Source of the DNA: Streptomyces sp. YS415
GTDB lineage: Bacteria; Actinomycetota; Actinomycetes; Streptomycetales; Streptomycetaceae
Reading direction: 5' to 3'
Assembly: GCF_023544665.1 (NCBI RefSeq)
Contig: NZ_JAMJFL010000031.1
Span: 1 to 64,000 of the forward strand
Length of the DNA stretch: 64,000 nt
The notes beneath the pieces were generated by a model that worked only from the letters and a program-made list of their open reading frames with translations, made no database searches and was not told where the DNA came from. The position numbers and the translations under genes were made by a program. Positions 49,977 through 57,582 of this stretch are shown here, one piece after another. The first letter of the stretch is position 1. Each line of letters starts with the position of its first letter.

Positions 49977-50112
49977 CCCGGTGCACAGCCCCAACCCTGC
50001 GGTCACTGAGCGTCGTTCACCGGGCACAGGCTTTGTGATCGCCAGCGCAGCGCCCGGTACCCCCGACGGCCGTTCCGGCCGCCGCCGCGGTGCGCGCGGG
50101 GAGGTGCACGTC

Positions 50113-50313
50113 ATGACCGACCGACGGCTCTGGTCCTACAAGGAGATCGCGGCGCACATCCGGGTGCAGCCCGACACCGTGCGGTCCTATCGCAAGCACG
50201 GGCTGCTGCCACCGCCCGACCACGTGGAGGGCGGCAAGCCCTACTGGTACGCCGACACCGTCCGGGCGTGGGTCGCCTCCCGCCCGGGCAACCGCGGCCG
50301 GCGGGCCGACTGA
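50113..50313 (+). CDS. small MerR/excisionase-like helix-turn-helix protein
   Basis: A 66-residue DNA-binding protein: LWSYKEIAAHIRVQPDTVRSYRKHGLLPPPD (helix-turn-helix plus start of a wing) and PYWYADTVRAWVASRPG. Single-domain proteins of this HTH_17 kind act as excisionases or small regulators. GAGGTG precedes the ATG by about nine bases. No integrase is adjacent. It is convergent with the alcohol dehydrogenase gene. Confidence 0.75.
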   Translation: MTDRRLWSYKEIAAHIRVQPDTVRSYRKHGLLPPPDHVEGGKPYWYADTVRAWVASRPGNRGRRAD

Positions 50314-50345
50314 CGCTCCAGCGGCCCGGCAATCGGCCGGGAGTG

Positions 50346-51389
50346 TCAGCTCCAGGGATCGATGACCGTCACCCCCGACCCCGGCGCCGTGCCCATCGCC
50401 GCCAGCGCGGCCGGGGTCTCGTCCAGGGTGATGGTGGAGGTGACCAGGAGGTCCGGGCGCAGTACGCCGGACCGGACGAGTTCCAGCATCGGCGGGTAGG
50501 TGTGCGCGGCCATGCCGTGGCTGCCGAGGAGTTCCAGCTCCCAGCCGATGGCGCGGGCCATCGGGACGGGGGTGGTGCCGTCGGCCGAGGGCAGCAGGCC
50601 CACCTGGAGGTGCCGGCCGCGGCGGCGCAGGCTGTGCACCGAGGCCGCGCAGGTGACGGGCGAGCCCAGGGCGTCGAGGGAGAGGTGGGCACCGCCACCG
50701 GTCAGCTCCCGGACCGCCCCGGCGGTGTCCGGGGTGCTTGCGGCGTCCACGCAGTGCGCGGCACCGAACGTCCGCGCCAGTTCCAGCGCCCGGGGCGAGA
50801 CGTCCACGGCGACGACCCGCGCGCCCGACGCGGCCGCGATCATCACCGCGGACAGGCCGACCCCGCCGCAGCCGTGCACCGCCACCCACTCCCCCGCGGC
50901 GACCCGGCCGCGCTGCACGACCGCCCGGAACGCGGTGGCGAACCGGCAGCCGAGCGAGGCGGCGGTGGCGCAGGACAGGTCGTCCGGGATCGCGACCAGG
51001 TTCACCTCGGCGTGGTCCAGTGCCACGTACTGGGCGAAGGAGCCCCAGTGCGTGAAGCCGGGCTGGGTCTGCCGCTCGCACACCTGCTGGTCGCCCGCCG
51101 CGCAGGCCGGGCAGCTTCCGCAGGCGCAGACGAAGGGGACGGTGACCCGGTCGCCGGGGCGCCATCCGGTCACCCCGGCGCCCACCGCCTCGACGACTCC
51201 TGCGAGTTCATGGCCGGGGACGTGCGGCAGCGTGATGTCGGGGTCGTGGCCCTGCCAGCCGTGCCAGTCGCTGCGGCACAGGCCGGTGGCCTCGACCCGG
51301 ACCACGACTCCGTGGTCGGCGGGGCGGGGGTCGGGCAGGTCGCGTACCTCGGCGGGTTCGCCGTACTGCTCGAAGACCACGGCTCGCAT
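50346..51389 (-). CDS. zinc-dependent alcohol dehydrogenase family protein
   Basis: A 347-residue medium-chain dehydrogenase. The catalytic zinc site is Cys and Asp/His in GLCRSDWHGW and GHE in PGHELAGVV. The structural zinc site is CGSCPACAAGDQQVC. The NAD(P) motif is VHGCGGVGLSAVMIAA. The substrate is unknown; the family covers primary alcohols and polyols. It has its own ATG at 51389 and lies 43 bases downstream of the antiporter gene on the same strand, so a shared transcript is possible. Confidence 0.88.
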   Translation of the reverse strand: MRAVVFEQYGEPAEVRDLPDPRPADHGVVVRVEATGLCRSDWHGWQGHDPDITLPHVPGHELAGVVEAVGAGVTGWRPGDRVTVPFVCACGSCPACAAGDQQVCERQTQPGFTHWGSFAQYVALDHAEVNLVAIPDDLSCATAASLGCRFATAFRAVVQRGRVAAGEWVAVHGCGGVGLSAVMIAAASGARVVAVDVSPRALELARTFGAAHCVDAASTPDTAGAVRELTGGGAHLSLDALGSPVTCAASVHSLRRRGRHLQVGLLPSADGTTPVPMARAIGWELELLGSHGMAAHTYPPMLELVRSGVLRPDLLVTSTITLDETPAALAAMGTAPGSGVTVIDPWS

Positions 51390-51432
51390 GGGGCTCCTTC
51401 CTCCCCGGCGAAGACTAGGCCCGGTCCCCGGA

Positions 51433-52632
51433 TCACCACGACTCCGGTTCCCCGGCCGCCTTTCGCGGCGCCGCGCGCTCGCCCCGCAGCCGCAGTCCGG
51501 CCAGCGGGAACACCAGCACCGACACCATGGCCGCGCCGACCAGGGCCGCCGCCTCGTCGGTGCGCATCGTGCCGGCGTCCACGCCGATCGTCGTGATGGC
51601 CACGACCAGCGGCAGGGCGGTGGCGGCGAACAGGGTCAGGGCGCCCCGGTCGCGGCGGCCGAGGTCGCGCGGGGCCAGGGCGTACACCGGCAGCCCCCGG
51701 ACAGCGAGGAAGAGCACCAGGAACAGCGGCAGGAGCAGCAGGGCGCGACCGCCGGACAGCAGGGAGTCCAGGTCGAACTCGATGCCGGTGACCACGTAGA
51801 ACACCGGCACCAGGAAGCCGAAGCCCATCGCCTCGACCTTCTCCATGACCGGTTCCGCGCTCCGGGGCGCCGAGCCGTGCAGCACCAGCCGGGCGATCAC
51901 CCCGGCGGCGAAGGCGCCGAGCAGGGTGTCCAGGCCCAGCGCCTGGGAGACGCCGAGCATGACCGCGAGCAGCAGGACCACGAGGCGTACGGCGAACTGG
52001 CCGCTGGTGTGCAGCGTCAGCTCGACCACCCGGGTGAACCAGGGCGGGCGGGGCCGCGTCGCCCACCACACGGCCACCGCCGTCAGGAGCGCGAACGCGG
52101 CCAGTACCGCCGTCGAGCGGCCCGGCGAACGGCCGCTCAGCAGCAGGGCGATGGCGATGATCGGCCCGAACTCCCCGACCGCGCCGAACGTCAGCATCAC
52201 CGAGCCGAACCGGGAGCGCAGGTCACCCGCGTCACGCAGCATGGGCAGGACGGTGCCGAGGGCGGTGCTGGTGAGCGCCGTACCGATGTAGACGCCCCGG
52301 TCGAAGCCGGACAGCAGGGTGGCCAGACCCAGGCCCACCGCGAGGGAGATCAGCCAGGCCCGCACCGACCGGCGCAGGGTGGCGCCGCGTACCTTGTCGA
52401 ACTCGATCTCGTAGCCCGCGAGGAAGATCAGCATCGCCAGGCCGAGATCGGCGAGGACGTCGATGACCTCGCCCTCCCCCGCCCAGCCGAGCACGTCCGG
52501 GCCCACCAGGATGCCCAGCGCGATCTCGAAGATGACGAGCGGGACCGGCAGTCGGCGGCCGACCCCATGGGCGAGCAGCGGCGCCAGCACCGCGATGGAC
52601 ATGATGAGGATGAGCGTCCCGGCCTGCGACAT
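51433..52632 (-). CDS. cation:proton antiporter (CPA2 family)
   Basis: A 399-residue membrane protein with about 12 helices and CPA2 features: LAHGVGRRLPVPLVIFEIALGILVGPDVLG, LADLGLAMLIFLAGYEIEF and TALTSTALGTVLPMLRDAG. There is no C-terminal TrkA domain. It exchanges Na+ or K+ for protons. It is divergent from the copper module and shares the intergenic region 52633-52828 with it. Confidence 0.85.
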   Translation of the reverse strand: MSQAGTLILIMSIAVLAPLLAHGVGRRLPVPLVIFEIALGILVGPDVLGWAGEGEVIDVLADLGLAMLIFLAGYEIEFDKVRGATLRRSVRAWLISLAVGLGLATLLSGFDRGVYIGTALTSTALGTVLPMLRDAGDLRSRFGSVMLTFGAVGEFGPIIAIALLLSGRSPGRSTAVLAAFALLTAVAVWWATRPRPPWFTRVVELTLHTSGQFAVRLVVLLLAVMLGVSQALGLDTLLGAFAAGVIARLVLHGSAPRSAEPVMEKVEAMGFGFLVPVFYVVTGIEFDLDSLLSGGRALLLLPLFLVLFLAVRGLPVYALAPRDLGRRDRGALTLFAATALPLVVAITTIGVDAGTMRTDEAAALVGAAMVSVLVFPLAGLRLRGERAAPRKAAGEPESW

Positions 52633-52743
52633 AGGGCGTACCTACCATGAGGAGGGGACAAATCATCTCAACCCGAGGGATTCTCCCGAGGGCCGGGCTT
52701 GCGTAGACGGGCGCGCCCGCCCGCAGGGACCCTCCTTGGAGGA

Positions 52744-52760
52744 ATACCCCGCCGGGGTAT
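52744..52760 (+). promoter_or_regulatory. CsoR-type copper operator
   Basis: ATACCCCGCCGGGGTAT is a perfect 7-3-7 palindrome 68 bases before copZ. Actinobacterial CsoR repressors bind such TACCC...GGGTA palindromes and release on Cu(I). The csoR gene itself is not in the window. Confidence 0.8.
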
Positions 52761-52828
52761 ACGGTGGTGTGATACGGGAACCCCTCGTGGTACCCGTCGG
52801 CCCCACATGCCTCGACGAGGAGAACAAC

Positions 52829-53044
52829 ATGAGCGTCAGCGCCGTCTACAAGGTCAACGGGATGAGCTGCGGACACTGCGAGGGCGCCGTCTCCGGCGAG
52901 ATCTCCGAGCTGCCCGGCGTGAGCTCCGTGAAGGCCGTGGCCTCCACCGGCGAGGTGACCGTCGTCTCCGCGGAGGCGCTGCGCGAGGAGGACGTGCGCG
53001 CGGCCGTGGACGAGGCCGGTTTTGAACTCGTCGGCGCCGTCTGA
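52829..53044 (+). CDS. copZ: copper chaperone CopZ
   Basis: A 71-residue heavy-metal-associated domain protein with the Cu(I)-binding M-x-C-x2-C motif (MSCGHC, Cys at about 13 and 16) and the ferredoxin-like fold (VSGEISELPGVSSVKAV, VTVVSAEALREEDVRAAVDEAGF). It carries Cu(I) to CopA. GAGGAG precedes the ATG. It lies 18 bases before copA and below the CsoR-type operator. Confidence 0.92.
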   Translation: MSVSAVYKVNGMSCGHCEGAVSGEISELPGVSSVKAVASTGEVTVVSAEALREEDVRAAVDEAGFELVGAV

Positions 53045-53062
53045 GCCGTACGGAGTCCGGCC

Positions 53063-55294
53063 ATGTCCACCCTCACCCAGGCCCCGGCAGCCCCCGTCTT
53101 CGAGGTCGAGCTGCTCATCGGCGGCATGACCTGCGCGGCCTGCGCCGCCCGGGTCGAGAAGAAGCTCAACCGGATGGACGGGGTCACCGCCAGCGTCAAC
53201 TTCGCCACCGAGAAGGCGAGGGTCAGGTACCCGGCGGGGGTCGACGTGGCTGATCTGATCGCCACGGTGGTGAAGACGGGGTACACCGCCGAGGAGCCCG
53301 CGCCGCCCGAGCCCGCCGCGCCGGAGCAGGCGGCCGAGGACGACCCCGATCCGACCGGCTACCGGCAGCGCTTCACCGTCTCCGCGCTGCTCGCGGCGCC
53401 CGTCGTGCTGCTGTCGATGGTTCCGGCGCTGCAGTTCGACAACTGGCAGTGGCTCGCGCTCACCCTCGCCGCCCCGGTCGTCGTCTGGGGCGGGCTGCCC
53501 TTCCACCGTGCCGCCTGGACCAACGCCCGGCACGGCGCCGCGACCATGGACACCCTGGTCTCGCTCGGGACGCTGGCCGCCTTCGGCTGGTCGCTGTGGG
53601 CGCTGTTCCTCGGGGACGCCGGGATGCCCGGGATGCGGGACGAGTTCCGGCTCACCGTCGGCGGGATGGACGGCGCCTCGACGATCTACCTCGAAGTGGC
53701 GTCCGGAGTCGTCGCCTTCATCCTGCTCGGCCGTTGGCTGGAGGCCCGCGCCAAGCGCCGCGCGGGAGCCGCGCTCCGGGCGCTGATGGAACTGGGCGCC
53801 AAGGACGTGGCCGTCCTCAGGGACGGGCGGGAGCGGCGGATCCCGGTGGCCGAACTGGCCGTCGGCCACCGGTTCGTCGTACGGCCCGGGGAGAAGATCG
53901 CCACCGACGGCACCGTCGTCGAGGGGGTCTCGGCGGTGGACGCGTCGATGCTGACCGGGGAGTCGGTGCCGGTGGACGTGACGGCCGGCTCCGTCGTGAC
54001 CGGGGGCACCGTCAACGCGGGCGGGCGGCTCGTCGTCGAGGCCACCGAGGTCGGTGCCGGTACCCGGCTCGCGCGGATGGCGCGGCTGGTGGAGGCGGCG
54101 CAGAACGGCAAGGCCGAGGTGCAGCGGCTCGCGGACCGGATCTCCGCGGTCTTCGTGCCGGTGGTGCTGGTGATCGCCGTCGCCACCTTCGGGGGCTGGC
54201 TCGGCGCCACCGGGGACACCGTCGACGCGTTCACCGCCGCCGTCGCCGTCCTGATCATCGCCTGCCCGTGCGCGCTGGGTCTCGCGACCCCGACCGCGCT
54301 GATGGTCGGCACCGGGCGCGGGGCCCAGCTCGGCATCCTGATCAAGGGGCCGGAGGTGCTGGAGTCGACCCGTCGCGTCGACACGGTCGTCCTCGACAAG
54401 ACCGGCACGGTGACGACGGGACACATGACCTTGCACGAGGTGTACGTCGCCGAGGGCACCGACGAGAGGCAGGCGCTGCGGCTCGCGGGCGCCCTGGAGC
54501 ACGCCTCCGAGCACCCCGTCGCCCGGGCGGTCGCCGCGGGGGCGGAGGAGCGGGCCGGGGCGCTGCCGTCGGCCGAGCGGTTCGAGAACGTGCCCGGGCG
54601 GGGCGTGCGCGGGCGCGTGGAGGGTCATGAGGTCGCCGTGGGGCGGCTCTTCGCGGAGCTTCCCGAGGAGCTGGCCCGGGCCCGGGACGAGGCCGAGAGG
54701 GGCGGGCGTACGGCCGTCGTCGTGGGCTGGGACGGGGCCGCGCGTGCGGTCCTCGCTGTCGCCGACACGGTCAAGGAGACCAGTGCCGAGGCCGTACGGG
54801 AGTTGCGCGCGCTCGGGCTCACGCCGGTGCTGCTGACCGGGGACAACCGGGCGGTCGCGGAGGCGGTGGCGCGGAGCGTCGGGATCGAGCAGGTGATCGC
54901 CGAGGTGCTGCCCGAGGAGAAGGTCGCGGCGGTACGGCGGTTGCAGGGCGAGGGGCGGACGGTCGCCATGGTGGGCGACGGCGTCAATGACGCGGCGGCG
55001 CTCGCGACCGCGGACCTCGGGCTGGCGCTGGGTACGGGGACGGACGCGGCGATCGAGGCCGGGGATCTGACGCTGGTGCGCGGGGATCTGCGGGTGGCGG
55101 CGGACGCGATCCGGCTGTCCCGCCGGACGCTCAGCACGATCAAGGGCAACCTCGTGTGGGCGTTCGGCTACAACGTGGCCGCGCTGCCGCTGGCCGCGGC
55201 GGGGCTGCTGAACCCGATGATCGCGGGCGCGGCGATGGCGTTCTCGTCGGTCTTCGTGGTGACGAACAGCCTGCGGCTGCGGACTTTCCGTTAG
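53063..55294 (+). CDS. copA: copper-exporting P1B-type ATPase CopA
   Basis: A 743-residue copper pump: N-terminal metal-binding domain (MTCAAC near residue 24), paired helices, actuator motif LTGESVPV, the metal-passing CPC in IIACPCALGLATP, phosphorylation site DKTGTVTTG, the SEHPVARA motif of P1B pumps, and GDGVNDAAAL. The length is normal. It exports Cu(I) from the cytoplasm with ATP. It forms an operon with copZ and is followed by a hairpin terminator. Confidence 0.94.
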   Translation: MSTLTQAPAAPVFEVELLIGGMTCAACAARVEKKLNRMDGVTASVNFATEKARVRYPAGVDVADLIATVVKTGYTAEEPAPPEPAAPEQAAEDDPDPTGYRQRFTVSALLAAPVVLLSMVPALQFDNWQWLALTLAAPVVVWGGLPFHRAAWTNARHGAATMDTLVSLGTLAAFGWSLWALFLGDAGMPGMRDEFRLTVGGMDGASTIYLEVASGVVAFILLGRWLEARAKRRAGAALRALMELGAKDVAVLRDGRERRIPVAELAVGHRFVVRPGEKIATDGTVVEGVSAVDASMLTGESVPVDVTAGSVVTGGTVNAGGRLVVEATEVGAGTRLARMARLVEAAQNGKAEVQRLADRISAVFVPVVLVIAVATFGGWLGATGDTVDAFTAAVAVLIIACPCALGLATPTALMVGTGRGAQLGILIKGPEVLESTRRVDTVVLDKTGTVTTGHMTLHEVYVAEGTDERQALRLAGALEHASEHPVARAVAAGAEERAGALPSAERFENVPGRGVRGRVEGHEVAVGRLFAELPEELARARDEAERGGRTAVVVGWDGAARAVLAVADTVKETSAEAVRELRALGLTPVLLTGDNRAVAEAVARSVGIEQVIAEVLPEEKVAAVRRLQGEGRTVAMVGDGVNDAAALATADLGLALGTGTDAAIEAGDLTLVRGDLRVAADAIRLSRRTLSTIKGNLVWAFGYNVAALPLAAAGLLNPMIAGAAMAFSSVFVVTNSLRLRTFR

Positions 55295-55310
55295 GGACCC
55301 CTCTGGAGTC

Positions 55311-55351
55311 CTGCGCGAGCCTCACATAAGCTCTTCACAAGGCTCGCGCAG
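55311..55351 (+). terminator. 12-bp hairpin terminator of copA
   Basis: CTGCGCGAGCCT (55311-55322) pairs perfectly with 55340-55351, 17 bases after the copA stop. Confidence 0.8.
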
Positions 55352-55435
55352 CATCCTTACGCTGGGGCGCGTTCGATGGATCGGGGCTCTTGCGCATCTA
55401 ACGGACATTTGCAAGAGACGCAGATCACAGTGATG

Positions 55436-55790
55436 CGAACGTAACCATCGAAGGGGTTCGAAGGTCTAAGTTGGCGATGTCAGGAAGCGTCTTGGGGGGC
55501 GTGGACTGGCATCTGGGGATGTCTTGGGGGACTTCCTCAGAGATGCGTTGCCGGGGCACGCACACCGGGGAGCTTTGAGCGGCCCTCCCGAGTGCGTTGT
55601 CCCGGCAGACCGCACACCGAGTAGTACGGCGGATTCCGCCCGTTCTGCTCAACGCAGTACCGAACAACAGCGATTCAGGCGCTGTCCTCACAGACGCCCG
55701 GCCGGATCCCGTGGGGGGAATCCGCACCGGGACATGGGAAGGCGCCCTGGACGTCGGCCCGTGGGGGGACCGCCGCCAGGGCGCCTTCTT
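55436..55790 (+). ncRNA. candidate small RNA between copA and citrate synthase
   Basis: A G-rich, gene-free stretch with repeated CUUGGGGG and CCCGUGGGGGGA segments ends in a 13-bp hairpin (arms 55738-55750 and 55776-55788) followed by a U/C-rich tail (CTTCTTACTCTT). Upstream, around 55387-55434, are CTCTTGC/GCAAGAG and ATCAC-A-GTGAT inverted repeats that could be control sites. The ordered look with a terminator but no frame suggests a transcript of about 300 nt. The ends are estimates, and a leader of a lost gene is the main alternative. Confidence 0.4.
55738..55788 (+). terminator. hairpin with U/C-rich tail
   Basis: GAAGGCGCCCTGG (55738-55750) pairs perfectly with 55776-55788; the following bases are CTTCTTACTC on the plus strand, consistent with a rightward terminator. 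Confidence 0.65.
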
Positions 55791-55850
55791 CTTACTCTTA
55801 CGGCCGGAACACGTACGGCGTTCACCGCACGAAGCGACAACACCGGCTCG

Positions 55851-55930
55851 GGCACCGCCGCAGCGGTGCCCCCACCGGCAGAGGTCAGCGCTCCTCGACC
55901 GGGACGAAGTCCCGCTCCACGACGCCCGTG
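55851..55930. repeat. copy of the citrate synthase 3' end and terminator
   Basis: 80 bases nearly identical to 56016-56094 (one inserted base, one substitution). It contains, on the minus strand, the last 14 or so codons of citrate synthase (ending VVERDFVPVEER and the stop) and the GGCACCGC-CGCA-GCGGTGCC terminator hairpin. Confidence 0.85.
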
Positions 55931-56015
55931 CTGTGCCTGCCCGGGGGACAACCCCCGGACCCCCGGCCGAACCAGACCGGCGACCCGAGGGCGAAGAGGG
56001 CACGGGCCGGTGGCC

Positions 56016-56094
56016 GGCACCGCCGCAGCGGTGCCCCACCGGCAGAGGTCAGCGCTCCTCGACCGGGACGAAGTCCCGCTCCACCACGCCCGTG
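56016..56094. repeat. genuine 3' end and terminator of citrate synthase, partner of the repeat at 55851
   Basis: Second member of the direct repeat, 165 bases to the right of the first and continuous with the intact gene. The hairpin GGCACCGC-CGCA-GCGGTGCC (56016-56035) lies 13 bases beyond the stop codon. Confidence 0.85.
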
Positions 56095-57338
56095 TAGATC
56101 TGGCGCGGGCGGCCGATGCGGGAGCCCGGCTCCTTGATCATCTCGTGCCACTGGGCGATCCAGCCCGGCAGGCGGCCGAGGGCGAACAGGACCGTGAACA
56201 TCTCGGTCGGGAAGCCCATGGCCCGGTAGATCAGGCCGGTGTAGAAGTCGACGTTCGGGTAGAGGCTGCGCGAGACGAAGTAGTCGTCGGAGAGCGCGTG
56301 CTCCTCCAGCTTGAGCGCGATGTCCAGCAGCTCGTCGGACTTGCCGAGGGCCGAGAGGACATCGTGCGCGGCCGCCTTGATGATCTTGGCTCGCGGGTCG
56401 AAGTTCTTGTAGACCCGGTGGCCGAAGCCCATCAGCCGGACGCCGTCCTCCTTGTTCTTCACCTTGCGGATGAAGGAGTCGACGTCACCGCCGGAGGCCT
56501 GGATGCCCTCCAGCATCTCCAGCACGGACTGGTTGGCGCCGCCGTGCAGCGGGCCCCACAGGGCGCTGATGCCGGCCGAGATCGAGGCGAACATGTTCGC
56601 CTGCGAGGAGCCGACCAGACGGACCGTGGAGGTCGAGCAGTTCTGCTCGTGGTCCGCGTGCAGGATCAGCAGCTTGTCGAGGGCGGCGACGACCACGGGG
56701 TCGAGCTCGAACTCCTGCGCCGGGACCGAGAAGGTCATCCGGAGGAAGTTCTCGACGTAGCCCAGGTCGTTGCGCGGGTAGACGAAGGGGTGACCGATCG
56801 ACTTCTTGTACGCGTAGGCCGCGATCGTCGGAAGCTTGGCGAGCAGCCGGATCGTGGAGAGGTTGCGCTGCTTCTCGTCGAACGGGTTGTGGCTGTCCTG
56901 GTAGAAGGTCGACAGCGCGGAGACGACCGACGACAGCATCGCCATCGGGTGGGCGTCGCGGGGGAAGCCCCTGTAGAAGTTCTTGACGTCCTCGTGCAGC
57001 AGGGTGTGCTGCGTGATGTCGTTCTTGAACGTGCTCAGCTCGTCGACGGTGGGCAGCTCACCGTTGATCAGCAGGTAGGCGACCTCCAGGAAGGTGGAGC
57101 GCTCGGCCAGCTGCTCGATCGGGTAGCCGCGATACCGGAGGATGCCCTGCTCGCCGTCGAGGTAGGTGATGGCGGATTTATAAGCGGCGGTGTTGCCGTA
57201 GCCGCTGTCCAGGGTCACCAGACCGGTCTGGGCGCGGAGCTTGCCGATGTCGAAGCCCTTGTCGCCGACGGTGCTGTCGATCACCGGGTAGGTGTACTCG
57301 CCGTCGCCGTACCGCAGTACTACAGAGTTGTCGCTCAC
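56049..57338 (-). CDS. gltA: citrate synthase
   Basis: A 429-residue type II citrate synthase that condenses oxaloacetate and acetyl-CoA in the TCA cycle. Active-site features are HADHEQNCSTSTVRLVGSS (first His), GPLHGGANQSVLEML (second His), and MGFGHRVYKNFDPRAKI with the later Asp and Arg (FPTEMFTVLFALGRLPGWIAQWHEM). The GTG at 57338 (GTGAGCGAC, with GAGGGAAGAC upstream) is preferred over the GTG at 57350 by family start. The corresponding gene in S. coelicolor is called citA. Its 3' end is duplicated downstream. Confidence 0.95.
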   Translation of the reverse strand: MSDNSVVLRYGDGEYTYPVIDSTVGDKGFDIGKLRAQTGLVTLDSGYGNTAAYKSAITYLDGEQGILRYRGYPIEQLAERSTFLEVAYLLINGELPTVDELSTFKNDITQHTLLHEDVKNFYRGFPRDAHPMAMLSSVVSALSTFYQDSHNPFDEKQRNLSTIRLLAKLPTIAAYAYKKSIGHPFVYPRNDLGYVENFLRMTFSVPAQEFELDPVVVAALDKLLILHADHEQNCSTSTVRLVGSSQANMFASISAGISALWGPLHGGANQSVLEMLEGIQASGGDVDSFIRKVKNKEDGVRLMGFGHRVYKNFDPRAKIIKAAAHDVLSALGKSDELLDIALKLEEHALSDDYFVSRSLYPNVDFYTGLIYRAMGFPTEMFTVLFALGRLPGWIAQWHEMIKEPGSRIGRPRQIYTGVVERDFVPVEER

Positions 57339-57444
57339 GTCTTCCCTCACCGACGTTGTGCCTCTTCTTCGAGGTTGCCCTGACTGTCTCTACCATCCCC
57401 CAATTGGCGCATGAGAGTGCACTCGGGGTCGACCATTGGGCTTA

Positions 57445-57467
57445 TTGGCGGCACTCAGTGCCGCCAA
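57445..57467. terminator. 10-bp perfect hairpin between citrate synthase and RecD2 genes
   Basis: TTGGCGGCAC (57445-57454) pairs with GTGCCGCCAA (57458-57467) around TCA. It lies downstream of the RecD2 gene and upstream of gltA, so it can terminate recD2 transcription; a protein-binding site is possible. Confidence 0.6.
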
Positions 57468-57582
57468 CTTGCTCATCCTGCCCCTCCGCACCGGCATCCG
57501 GAAGAGCTGTGTGACCTTTACGACTCGTTTGATCGATCAAATTTCACTCACCTCTCCCAGGAGCGCGCTGAGAGCCTGGCAT

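Larger units (their letters stand above)
49722..50112. other. intergenic region with terminator and GTCACA repeats
   Basis: Contains a hairpin terminator at 49791-49826 for the AraC gene and three TGTGTCACA-like repeats at 49917-49976. No gene is seen. Confidence 0.5.
55295..56048. other. 754-base gene-free region between copA and citrate synthase
   Basis: Holds, in order, the copA terminator, a possible small-RNA unit with its own terminator (about 55436-55790), a partial duplicate of the citrate synthase 3' end (55851-55930), an 85-base insert with a CCGGGGG-ACAA-CCCCCGG hairpin, and the genuine terminator of citrate synthase (56016-56035). No convincing protein-coding frame is present; a 33-codon frame from the ATG at about 55478 lacks a ribosome site. 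Confidence 0.6.

Noticed and set aside
50113..50313. Integrative element beginning at the excisionase-like gene
   Set aside because: No integrase, attachment repeat or tRNA is found nearby; flanking genes look like ordinary chromosomal content.
52761..52828. A copper or other riboswitch in the copZ leader
   Set aside because: The short leader shows only weak pairing and the CsoR-type palindrome upstream already explains the regulation.
55478..55579. A 33-codon frame in the copA-gltA gap as a small protein
   Set aside because: There is no ribosome site near the ATG and the residue pattern is unconvincing; it is retained only as part of the candidate RNA.
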